Origin: Bacillota bacterium
Lineage (GTDB): Bacteria > Bacillota > Clostridia > Christensenellales > UMGS416
Direction of reading: 5' to 3'
Length of the DNA stretch: 10,759 bases
Assembly: GCA_023409755.1 (NCBI GenBank)
Contig: JAEYRA010000033.1
Coordinates: forward strand, 1-10,759
The position numbers were made by a program, and so were the translations under genes. Under the pieces are notes generated by a model. That model had not been told where the DNA came from and ran no database searches. It worked only from the letters and a program-made list of their open reading frames with translations. This document shows positions 1-5,372 of this stretch, one piece after another. Every line of letters starts with the position of its first letter. Positions within the stretch are counted from its first letter, which is position 1.

Positions 1-154
1 TATCCGCACAGCGCAGGGCCAGCGCACCGGGAACCTCGCCGGCCCAGCGCACCTGACCACGGGCCGCGCGCGCCGCCGCGCCCAGCCGCTCGGTCACCTC
101 ATCGGCCAGCACATCCTCCAGCCCCGGGCAACAGGTCGCCATCAGTTCCAACAT
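1..154 (-). CDS. THUMP-type class I SAM-dependent RNA methyltransferase, N-terminal fragment
   Basis: Only the first 51 codons are in the window; the gene runs off the left edge. The start is ATG at 154-152 with GGAGGA six bases upstream (minus strand). The visible peptide begins MLELMATCCPGLEDVLADE and continues through a TERLG segment and a GQVRWAGEV segment. This pattern, a short beta strand, then GLE-x-x-L-x-x-E, then LG, then a strand ending in a G-x-V/F-x-G turn, is the beginning of the ferredoxin-like/THUMP region in RlmL/TrmN-type enzymes that methylate guanines in 23S rRNA or tRNA. The methyltransferase domain and its NPPY-type motif would lie outside the window, so the exact substrate cannot be given. 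It starts 55 bases after the stop codon of the PNPOx-like gene on the same strand, so the two are probably cotranscribed. A start at the internal Met5 is possible. Confidence 0.75.
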   Translation of the reverse strand, partial: MLELMATCCPGLEDVLADEVTERLGAAARAARGQVRWAGEVPGALALRCAD

Positions 155-209
155 GGGTTCCTCCGTGTTTGCTCCCCCCAGTATCGCACAGGCCGTCACC
201 GCCGGCGTG

Positions 210-686
210 TCACTGCTCGGCAGCGGGGTCAAAGTCGAACGGGAACGTCTCGACCTGCCGCGCGGCAAAGTCCACCTTGTAGCCCGTGCCACCCTTGTGG
301 AAGAAGCCCTTCGTCAGATCCACCCGCACATAGCACATGTTCTCGTCGGCCTCGTTGTTGTGCAGGAAGTACCACGGTTCAAACACGCGAATGAGCTTCT
401 CGCGAATCTCCCGGTTTTCGGGGGCAAGGGGGTGGCCCGTCACGAACGCCCGGCCGCTGAAACGATGCATCTCCTGGCAGAGGGCCACGTCGGGGTTTTG
501 CTTCAGTTCCACAACCTTCTGCGTCGTCGCGTAGGTCACGATGTAGAACGACCCCTGTTCAAAGGTCACATCCACCACCCGCACCGACGGGACGTTGCCG
601 GCGGTCGTCGCCAGTGAAAACTGCACGTCGCCGCCAAACAGCTCCTTGAGTGCATCCAGACAGGTTTCTAACGCTTCCATCGTCAT
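210..686 (-). CDS. pyridoxamine 5'-phosphate oxidase-like (PNPOx-like) FMN-binding protein
   Basis: This 158-residue protein has the compact split-barrel layout of the PNPOx-like family: a short N-terminal helix (residues 3-17), the strand FSLATTAGNVPSVRVVDV near residues 23-40, then the FYIVTYATTQKVVELKQNPDVALC segment that normally lines the flavin phosphate site, and a C-terminal strand ending KGGTGYKVDF. Family members bind FMN, F420 or haem and act as small cytosolic redox proteins. True PNP oxidases are longer and have a C-terminal dimerisation domain that is absent here, so a vitamin B6 role should not be assumed. Start at 686 is chosen because GGGAG lies seven bases upstream; the second ATG (680) is also possible. 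An in-frame extension to 926 runs through repeat DNA and is rejected. It is the promoter-proximal gene of a probable two-gene unit with the RNA methyltransferase. Confidence 0.85.
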   Translation of the reverse strand: MTMEALETCLDALKELFGGDVQFSLATTAGNVPSVRVVDVTFEQGSFYIVTYATTQKVVELKQNPDVALCQEMHRFSGRAFVTGHPLAPENREIREKLIRVFEPWYFLHNNEADENMCYVRVDLTKGFFHKGGTGYKVDFAARQVETFPFDFDPAAEQ

Positions 687-760
687 CCTCTCTCTCCCGC
701 GGACGCTGCGCCCGCGCGATCCTTGTCGTCTGCCAGAACGCAGACCTCCCCGGAAACAAA

Positions 761-786
761 CGCAGCGCCCGGATCCCGGCCGCTGC
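761..786. repeat. GC hairpin, copy 1
   Basis: CGCAGCG ... CGCTGC arms enclose a CCGG-type inner palindrome. A near-identical copy in the same orientation lies at 1326-1352. It is in the leader of the PNPOx-like gene. Confidence 0.6.
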
Positions 787-818
787 TTTCGCGTCTGCCG
801 CCGTTGCGACAGCCGCGA

Positions 819-846
819 TTCATACAGCTTGTTCTTGTTATGGCAA
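819..846 (-). promoter_or_regulatory. possible sigma-A promoter for the PNPOx-like gene
   Basis: On the minus strand TTGCCA (846-841) and TATGAA (824-819) are separated by 16 bases, giving a plausible -35/-10 pair about 130 bases upstream of the start codon. The three-way-junction repeat at 857-914 lies just upstream. The match is moderate and rests on sequence alone. Confidence 0.35.
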
Positions 847-856
847 GATCGCCGTT

Positions 857-914
857 CACGCCTTACGCGCCGTCCTGGCGCTAAGGCATTGCACGGCAAT
901 GCCTTAGCGGCGTG
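857..914 (-). repeat. three-way-junction repeat (family I), copy a
   Basis: Read on the minus strand it has an outer helix CACGCC/GGCGTG, a first hairpin TAAGGCATTGC/GCAATGCCTTA with a three-base loop, a second hairpin GCGCC-AGGAC-GGCGC, then GTAA before the closing arm. The same order of helices and the same GTAA joint occur at 10395-10454 and 10659-10713 with different stem sequences. The first joint is GC here rather than GTG. Confidence 0.75.
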
Positions 915-925
915 GCGGTTGGACA

Positions 926-967
926 CGCATCCGGGATGCTTGGGCGAGCAGCAATCCGAAGGATTGC
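926..967 (+). repeat. family II paired-hairpin repeat, degenerate copy a
   Basis: Two hairpins, GCATC-CGG-GATGC (927-939) and GCAATCC-GAA-GGATTGC (951-967), are separated by an 11-base linker ending GCGAGCA. The GAA loop and GCAAT stem start match the two better copies at 1018 and 1207. The outer helix of those copies is not visible here, perhaps because the family I element abuts on the left. Confidence 0.55.
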
Positions 968-1017
968 GACCAGCCCTGCGTGTCTGATTCGCCGCACATG
1001 TCGCCGACTCTCAGTCC

Positions 1018-1079
1018 CGCGTTGCGGCAGACGATTCCGTAGAATCGTTGAGAACAACGCGAGCAATACGAAGTATTGC
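1018..1079 (+). repeat. family II paired-hairpin repeat, copy b
   Basis: An outer helix CGCGTTG (1018-1024) / CAACGCG (1055-1061) encloses the hairpin ACGATTC-CGTA-GAATCGT (1031-1048). The hairpin GCAATAC-GAA-GTATTGC (1063-1079) follows after one base, then GATGG. The spacing is matched base for base by the copy at 1207-1268. Confidence 0.75.
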
Positions 1080-1206
1080 GATGGACCAATCACAAATTGC
1101 AGCTCTCATGCGGGTTTCTAAGGATACGTTGCGCCTTCGGGCGGGGTTTTACTTGTGCTCGCATTGACCCATCTCCTTCTCCCACCGAATGAAGCGGTGT
1201 TACCCC

Positions 1207-1268
1207 CGTGCCACGGCAGACGATTCGTCAGAATCGTTGAGAGTGGCGCGAGCAACGCGAAGTGTTGC
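1207..1268 (+). repeat. family II paired-hairpin repeat, copy c
   Basis: The outer helix is CGTGCCAC (1207-1214) / GTGGCGCG (1243-1250), enclosing ACGATTC-GTCA-GAATCGT (1220-1237), followed by GCAACGC-GAA-GTGTTGC (1252-1268). Compared with copy b the outer helix changes GTTG/CAAC to CCAC/GTGG, both arms together, while the inner ACGATTC hairpin is constant. The two imperfect pairs are T-G on the plus strand. Confidence 0.75.
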
Positions 1269-1325
1269 GATGGGGCGGGAGATTCCCCTCCCCTTGCTCG
1301 TTCTAGGGGTTTGTAGACACTCTGA

Positions 1326-1352
1326 CGCAGCGCCCGGAGCCCGGCCGCTGCG
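1326..1352. repeat. GC hairpin, copy 2, just downstream of the hydrolase gene
   Basis: CGCAGCG/CGCTGCG arms with an inner CCGG-AGC-CCGG palindrome begin 17 bases past the hydrolase stop codon (minus strand). It could mark the 3' end of that transcript, but no T-run follows on the minus strand, so it is not a classical intrinsic terminator. It is a direct copy of 761-786. Confidence 0.55.
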
Positions 1353-1368
1353 CCAATAACAGGTTGCC

Positions 1369-2172
1369 TTACAGCAACTCTGCCGTCACCTTCTCCCCCT
1401 TGTGGGCCAGGAGATAGTGCTCTTCGGGCTTCAGGATCACGTAGTCAATGCCGGCCTCAGCAGCCGTGTGCAGGAAGCGCTCGGGACGCACGGTGTTGGA
1501 GGGCACGACCCCGAAGTGCATGGGGATCGTCAGCTTCGCGCCGATGGCCACGGCAAGATCGACGGCCTCGCGCACGTTGAGGTTGTTGTAGATGCCGTTG
1601 ATGCAGGTGATGAGCACATCGACCTGCTCGTCGCGCTGGGCCAGGAGCTCGGCGCAGGCGCAGGTGTCGCCGGTGATGTAGACCTTCAGCCCGGCGCACT
1701 CCAGAATCAGACCCACCGAGTCGGGGGTGTGGTTGGCGAACACCGGCCGCAGCACCATGTCGTGGAAGGTCAGATGGTCGCCGGGGCGCACCTCGGTGAT
1801 GGCGTCAGGCCGCACGTTCATGGCCCGCAGGTGGGCCGCCGAGCTCGGCACGGCGTAGTAGCGCTCGGGCCGGGCATAGGCCTCCACCATCGGCAGGGTC
1901 TCGGGGTCGGTGTGGTCAATGTGGTCGTGGGTCAGGAACAGCCCGTCCACCCGGAACCGCTCCAGCCCGAAGGACGGCCAATACATGCGGCGGCTCTCCA
2001 GCCCCTCGTACTTCTCAATGATGTTGGAAAGGTACGGGTCCACGCACAGCGTGTGACCGCTGGGGCTCTTAAAGACAAAGCCAGCCTGGCCGATCCAGTT
2101 GATGAGCAACCGTCCGGCGGGCACAACGGCCTCGCTCAGGTGCTCCACCGGCGAATGAAAGACATAGTTCAT
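1369..2172 (-). CDS. UlaG-like metallo-beta-lactamase-fold metal-dependent hydrolase
   Basis: The 267-residue product has the metallo-beta-lactamase fold and metal ligands of the L-ascorbate-6-phosphate lactonase (UlaG) group. The first strands include NWIGQAGFVFKSPSG (25-39) and LCVDPYLSN (42-50). The metal motif THDHIDH is at 81-87, a further His at 148 (NHTPDS), Asp169 in ITGDT, and His219 in PMHFG. Length and motif spacing fit a complete enzyme acting in the cytosol, probably with two metal ions. UlaG opens the lactone of ascorbate 6-phosphate, but no ula transport or sugar genes are nearby, so the substrate is not established. The start ATG at 2172 has AAGGGGG about six bases upstream. 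The gene stands alone, with repeat-rich DNA on both sides. Confidence 0.88.
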   Translation of the reverse strand: MNYVFHSPVEHLSEAVVPAGRLLINWIGQAGFVFKSPSGHTLCVDPYLSNIIEKYEGLESRRMYWPSFGLERFRVDGLFLTHDHIDHTDPETLPMVEAYARPERYYAVPSSAAHLRAMNVRPDAITEVRPGDHLTFHDMVLRPVFANHTPDSVGLILECAGLKVYITGDTCACAELLAQRDEQVDVLITCINGIYNNLNVREAVDLAVAIGAKLTIPMHFGVVPSNTVRPERFLHTAAEAGIDYVILKPEEHYLLAHKGEKVTAELL

Positions 2173-2376
2173 GGGCGTCCCCCTTCTCTGCTTTTCTCGA
2201 TGATTCTTCTATTCGACGCAGGTTGCACAAACCCTGCCGGGTACGCGTATAGCCAATGCGGTTGGGGCGTATGGTTTGCGGGGGATGCGGGAGAACCCTC
2301 TCCCCCAACGCCTCAAAACTGGGAGAGGGACGGCGGGAGCCAGCTTTCGCAGCGGGAGCCGGCGTACCGTCCCTCG

Positions 2377-2597
2377 GGCACGTTTCGAGTTTCCCCCGGG
2401 CGGCTGGCGGCACTCGCTCTGCGACAGCGGGCGGGGATGTTTGAGCAAGGGCATTGCAAGGCAATGCCCTTGCGAGTTACCCGCCGCTGCTACTCACCTT
2501 TGTGCCAGACGTTCGGTCTTGGAAACTCGTCCGCGCCTCCTTAAGCGTTTTGGGTCCTTTTGCGCTTCAAAAGGACCGCCCAGCGCAACGCGTTTCT
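2377..2597 (+). repeat. family III nested foldback element, copy A
   Basis: Nested arms pair over about 160 bases: GGCACG (2377-2382)/CGCGCC (2532-2537, one mismatch); CGAGTTTCC (2386-2394)/GGAAACTCG (2521-2529); 2396-2408 with 2504-2516 (ten Watson-Crick pairs, two G-T, one mismatch); CAGCGG-g-CGGG (2425-2435)/CCCGCCGCTG (2480-2489) with one bulged G; apical hairpin GCAAGGGCATTGC/GCAATGCCCTTGC (2445-2473). A separate hairpin GGTCCTTTTG/CAAAAGGACC (2553-2577) follows. All these helices recur in copies B and C with different bases. Confidence 0.85.
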
Positions 2598-2763
2598 TAT
2601 AAGTGATGAGCACGAATTTACTTACCGTTTCCCAACATGGGCTGTAACAGTTGTCCAACTGCCCCCTCGCCTAGCGTTGCATGATGGAGACGGTACCCGC
2701 ATCTAGCAGTAGTTATTATTCCAACTGCCTTCCGTACTCATTAGGCGCTGCCTACAATAAGTG

Positions 2764-2984
2764 AGATACGCGCTGCGCTGGGCGGCACTTTTGGATGGCG
2801 CCAAAAGTGCCCAAAAACACCAAGGGCGCGGACGAACCTCCAAGACCTGATGACCGGCACCGGGCTTGAGAGGCAACGGCGGTAACTCGCAAGCACATTG
2901 TTACACAATGCGCTTGCTCAAACATCCCGCCCGTTGTCGCCAGCTATCTGCCGCCGGCCATCAGGGAGAAGTTCGAACGCGCCC
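2764..2984 (-). repeat. family III nested foldback element, copy C (inverted)
   Basis: This is the same element as at 2377-2597 in opposite orientation, with an identical span of 221 bases. Plus-strand coordinates of the helices: GGGCGCG (2824-2830)/CGCGCCC (2978-2984); 2833-2841 with 2967-2975; CCTGATGACCGG (2846-2857) with 2954-2965; CAACGGCGG (2874-2882) with 2927-2936, including a single bulge; apical hairpin 2889-2917; 3' hairpin GGCACTTTTGG/CCAAAAGTGCC (2784-2811). Every imperfect pair in the three middle helices and the apex is G-T when read on the minus strand, the element's own strand. Confidence 0.85.
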
Positions 2985-3427
2985 GAAGAAAACGCGAAGG
3001 ACGGGACGTGGTAGACCATAGGCCTACCGAATGAGAGTTACGCAAGAAGTCTTACCGCTGCCCATCTTTTGCTGGTGCTCGCACGAGGGGTCTTGCTATC
3101 ACCCCGGCTGCCTTCCGCCCTCGCTTGCGTCGCTGCGCGACGAGTCCTTTGCTGACACACGCATTAAGTTTGGTGGTCATCCCGACTGTCCTCCGTATGG
3201 CGCCTAACGTTGCCTAATGGCAACGAGTGCTTTTCTGGTGCTCGCATAGGCTATGGCGGTTATTCCGACTGACCTTCCGTACAGCTCTTGCGCCACTTCG
3301 TGGCGAGTGCTTTTCTGGTGCTGCACAGGCTAAGGTGGTTATCCAGACTGTCCTTCCGTACGGCGCCTAACGCTGCCTGACGGCAGCGACTGCTCGCATT
3401 AGGTTTTGTGGTTGCTCCGGCTGCCTT

Positions 3428-3491
3428 CCGCCCTCGCTTGGCGCTGCTGCGCAGCGAGTTCTTTGCCTGCGGCAAAGAACTGTAAGCTCGG
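3428..3491 (+). repeat. family IV composite junction unit 1
   Basis: CCG...GCTT (3428-3439) pairs with AAGC...CGG (3484-3491) around two hairpins, CGCTGC-TGC-GCAGCG (3442-3456) and GTTCTTTGCC-TGC-GGCAAAGAAC (3458-3480). A further hairpin, GTGCGCG/CGCGCAC (3498-3519), follows. Unit 2 at 3572-3638 has the same order with different stems. Confidence 0.55.
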
Positions 3492-3571
3492 TCGGTTGTG
3501 CGCGCCTGGGGACGCGCACGGAGTGCTTTTCCGGTGCTCGCATGAAGTTTGGCTGTCTCTCAAGCTGACTT

Positions 3572-3638
3572 CCGTACGGCGCTTGCGCCACTCCGTGGCG
3601 AGTGCTTTTCTGATGAAAAGCACTGTAAGCTTGTACGG
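3572..3638 (+). repeat. family IV composite junction unit 2
   Basis: CCGTAC (3572-3577) plus GCTT (3581-3584) pair with AAGC (3627-3630) plus GTACGG (3633-3638). They enclose CGCCAC-TCC-GTGGCG (3586-3600) and AGTGCTTTTC-TGAT-GAAAAGCACT (3601-3624). Confidence 0.6.
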
Positions 3639-3640
3639 TT

Positions 3641-3662
3641 GTGCACGCCTGGAGGCGTGCAC
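3641..3662. repeat. perfect hairpin abutting the operon promoter
   Basis: GTGCACGCC/GGCGTGCAC with loop TGGA ends one base before the TG of the extended -10. It corresponds to the hairpin GTGCGCG/CGCGCAC at 3498-3519 in the previous unit, with stem bases changed on both sides. Confidence 0.65.
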
Positions 3663-3663
3663 G

Positions 3664-3672
3664 TGCTATACT
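3664..3672 (+). promoter_or_regulatory. extended -10 promoter of the glycosylase operon
   Basis: TGCTATACT has TG one base before a TATACT hexamer, the extended -10 form that can work without a good -35. It lies 30 bases before the first start codon. The region where a -35 would sit is taken up by the 3641-3662 hairpin, and no good -35 is seen at 16-18 bases. Confidence 0.5.
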
Positions 3673-3701
3673 GTATACCAAAACCACCCCCGGAGGATGC
3701 T

Positions 3702-4169
3702 ATGAAAGCCATTCGCGTGTCTTTGATCGCCCTGCACCTATTCGTCGGCGTAGGCGCGCTCTTTGGCGGCGCGGCCGCTATGTTCAACCCCACCGCCCCC
3801 ATGCCCGGCATAACGACCGAGGCGCTGCGCAACGGGCCGTTCACCGACTTCCTCCTCCCCGGCCTCTTTCTGTTCCTCGTGCTGGGGCTGGGCAATGTGG
3901 CCGCCGGCGTGTTGGCGCTGGTGCGGCGGCAGCACCCCTGGCAGGGCTATGTCACCGGGGTACTGGGCGCGGCCATGGTGTGCTGGATCGTGGTGCAGTG
4001 CCTGGTGCTGTGGTATGTGGGCGGGCTGCACATCCTCTACTTCCTGCTGGGGGCGGCCCAAGGCTTGCTGGCATTGGCCCTGCTGTGGGGGGAGAATCGC
4101 TTCCCCATGGACATCGCGCGGCGGGTGCTGGGGCGCGGGCCGGCGCAGACGGAGGACAAGCAGGCGTGA
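3702..4169 (+). CDS. four-helix integral membrane protein of unknown function
   Basis: The 155-residue product has four hydrophobic segments, roughly residues 5-28, 48-73, 82-106 and 109-129, and a charged, presumably cytosolic tail (RRVLGRGPAQTEDKQA). There is no recognisable catalytic motif, and I cannot assign a family. The ATG at 3702 is chosen because GGAGG (3692-3696) lies five bases upstream and an extended -10 promoter sits just before it; the same frame is open back to 3549 but only through repeat DNA. It is the first gene of a four-gene operon, and its stop codon overlaps the GTG start of the uracil-DNA glycosylase (GTGA). The overlap implies translational coupling, but a shared role with DNA repair is not evident. 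Confidence 0.8.
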   Translation: MKAIRVSLIALHLFVGVGALFGGAAAMFNPTAPMPGITTEALRNGPFTDFLLPGLFLFLVLGLGNVAAGVLALVRRQHPWQGYVTGVLGAAMVCWIVVQCLVLWYVGGLHILYFLLGAAQGLLALALLWGENRFPMDIARRVLGRGPAQTEDKQA

Positions 4170-4750
4170 CCGACGAACGGGACAACCAGTGGGCGGCGCT
4201 GACCGCCGAGATTGCAGCCTGCACGGCCTGCGGCCTGTGCCGGGGGCGCAAACAGGCCGTGCCGGGTGAGGGTGACCGCCGGGCACGGGTGCTCTTTGTG
4301 GGGGAAGGACCGGGGGCGGAGGAAGACCGCCAGGGCCGCCCGTTCGTGGGGCCGGCGGGCCAGCTGCTGGATCGCATGCTGGAGGCCGTGGGCCTGCGGC
4401 GGGAGGAGGTTTTCATCGCCAACGTGGTGAAGTGCCGCCCGCCCGACAACCGCACCCCCACCGACGACGAGGCCGAGGCCTGCCTCAATTACCTGCGGCG
4501 GCAGGTCAGGCTCCTCCGCCCGGAAATCATCGTGTGCATGGGCGGCACGGCGGTGCGCCACCTCATCGACCGGGACGCGCGGGTGAGCCAGATACGCGGG
4601 CAATGGGTGCGGCGGGTCGGCGTGGACATGCTGGCCACCTACCACCCGGCGGCCCTGCTGCGGCGGGAGGAATGGCTCATCGATTCCTGGCGGGACATGA
4701 TGGCGCTCAAAGAACGACTGGCACGGAGGAACGACGATGGCGGAGCATAA
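4166..4750 (+). CDS. family 4 (Fe-S) uracil-DNA glycosylase
   Basis: This 194-residue enzyme removes uracil from DNA after cytosine deamination or dUTP misincorporation, starting base-excision repair. Motif 1 is GEGPGAEEDRQGRPFVGPAG (46-65), which holds the uracil-binding and water-activating region. Motif 2 is YHPAALLR around His160. Four cysteines are at the places expected for the [4Fe-4S] cluster: Cys19 and Cys22 (CTAC), Cys90 (KCRPPDNR) and Cys106 (EACLNYL). This is the complete family 4 set known from thermophilic and many Gram-positive bacteria. The start is GTG at 4166, overlapping the previous stop, with GGAGG ten bases upstream. It overlaps the next glycosylase gene by 14 bases. Length is typical of the family. 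Confidence 0.92.
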   Translation: MTDERDNQWAALTAEIAACTACGLCRGRKQAVPGEGDRRARVLFVGEGPGAEEDRQGRPFVGPAGQLLDRMLEAVGLRREEVFIANVVKCRPPDNRTPTDDEAEACLNYLRRQVRLLRPEIIVCMGGTAVRHLIDRDARVSQIRGQWVRRVGVDMLATYHPAALLRREEWLIDSWRDMMALKERLARRNDDGGA

Positions 4751-5372
4751 AGGGACGGCGTTGACGGCCGTGCGGGGCCAGTGCCAGGAGCTGCTGCGGA
4801 CGGTGTACCCGCCCGACGGGCGGCGCATGGTGTTTGGCCAGGGCGACCCCGACAGCCCCATCGTGCTGGTGGGCGAGGCCCCCGGCGCCGAGGAGGAGGC
4901 CCAGGGCCTGCCCTTTGTGGGCAAGGCCGGCCAGAACCTCACCGAGTTTCTGGAGCATCTCAACCTGCCCCGGGAGCGGCTCTACATCACCAACGTTGTG
5001 AAGTTCCGCCCCTACAAGGTGCACCCCCGCACCGGCAGCCGCAGCAACCGCCCCCCCACGCGGGAGGAGATCGAGCTGTGCTTCCACTTCCTGCGCAGGG
5101 AGATGGAGATCATCCGGCCCAAGGTGGTGGTGACACTGGGCAACGTGGCCCTGAAGGCCGTGCGCGACGACCGCGCCGCCGTCATCGGGGCCTGTCACGG
5201 CCAACCCCTGCCCTGCGCCCTGGGCGAGACGGCCTTCCACCTCTTCCCCCTCTACCACCCGGCGTCCATCATCTACAACCGGGCGCTGGCCGAGGTGTAC
5301 CGGCAGGACTTGGACGCCCTGGGGGCCTTCCTCACCGAAACCGGCGTGAAACCGGGGGAGGCGCGGCCATGA
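4737..5372 (+). CDS. uracil-DNA glycosylase superfamily paralogue lacking most Fe-S ligands
   Basis: The 211-residue product is clearly homologous to its upstream neighbour: motif 1 GEAPGAEEEAQGLPFVGKAG (46-65), TNVVKFRP (85-92) and YHPASIIYN around His174. Of the four Fe-S ligand positions of the neighbour, three are changed. No CxxC exists at 19/22, and Phe90 replaces the cysteine after NVVK; only Cys115 remains. An insert rich in basic residues (about 93-107, VHPRTGSRSNRPPTR) follows the NVVKFRP strand. It probably binds and cleaves uracil-containing DNA without a cluster, but it might have another base specificity. Proteins of this shape are, from memory, common in Clostridia. The start ATG at 4737 has GGAGGA six bases upstream. 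Its stop overlaps the GNAT start (ATGA). Confidence 0.85.
   Translation: MAEHKGTALTAVRGQCQELLRTVYPPDGRRMVFGQGDPDSPIVLVGEAPGAEEEAQGLPFVGKAGQNLTEFLEHLNLPRERLYITNVVKFRPYKVHPRTGSRSNRPPTREEIELCFHFLRREMEIIRPKVVVTLGNVALKAVRDDRAAVIGACHGQPLPCALGETAFHLFPLYHPASIIYNRALAEVYRQDLDALGAFLTETGVKPGEARP

Larger units (their letters stand above)
3058..3662. repeat. array of imperfect repeats carrying variable-stem hairpins (family IV)
   Basis: About six imperfect units share CTTCCG(TAC/CCC), then CCTAA or CTTG, then a short perfect hairpin, then CGAGT, and mostly TTTTCTGGTGCTCGCA. Hairpins: CGTCGC/GCGACG (3128-3142), CGTTGCC/GGCAACG (3208-3225), CGCCAC/GTGGCG (3291-3305), CGCTGCC/GGCAGCG (3371-3388), CGCTGC/GCAGCG (3442-3456), CGCCAC/GTGGCG (3586-3600). 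Extra hairpins follow in the last two units. Unit lengths vary, so this is not a simple tandem array and not CRISPR. Confidence 0.7.
2173..3701. other. 1.5-kb gene-free region filled with structured repeats
   Basis: No open frame here shows a ribosome binding site plus protein-like composition. Frames on either strand are read-through of the repeats. The region contains foldback element copies at 2377-2597 (plus) and 2764-2984 (minus), a central 166-base spacer with AT-richer sequence (2598-2763), and a chain of small hairpins from about 3058 to 3662 that ends against the promoter of the glycosylase operon. Confidence 0.8.

Noticed and set aside
687..926. 80-residue N-terminal extension of the PNPOx-like protein
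   Set aside because: The extension is Arg-rich, runs through repeat DNA and a candidate promoter, and a proper ribosome site exists at the downstream ATG.
1402..2544. 380-codon plus-strand frame over the hydrolase gene
   Set aside because: It is antisense to a clear metallo-hydrolase, has low-complexity composition (Gly, Val, His, Gln rich) and runs on into repeat DNA.
2376..2600. Integron attC sites as an explanation for folded repeats
   Set aside because: attC sites also conserve structure over sequence with extrahelical bases, but I cannot find the paired RYYYAAC/GTTRRRY core boxes, the genes are not arranged as cassettes, and no integrase is present.
3058..3662. CRISPR-like array
   Set aside because: Units are imperfect, of unequal length, and carry internal hairpins whose stems differ. 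There are no uniform repeats separated by unique spacers, and no cas gene.
3549..3701. 51-codon N-terminal extension of the membrane protein
   Set aside because: It would translate hairpin repeats and the promoter, while GGAGG at the correct distance precedes ATG 3702.
3260..3705. Several frames of 70-106 codons in the hairpin chain, on both strands
   Set aside because: Their peptides are translated repeats, lack ribosome sites and overlap each other. Such frames are typical false genes in repeat DNA.
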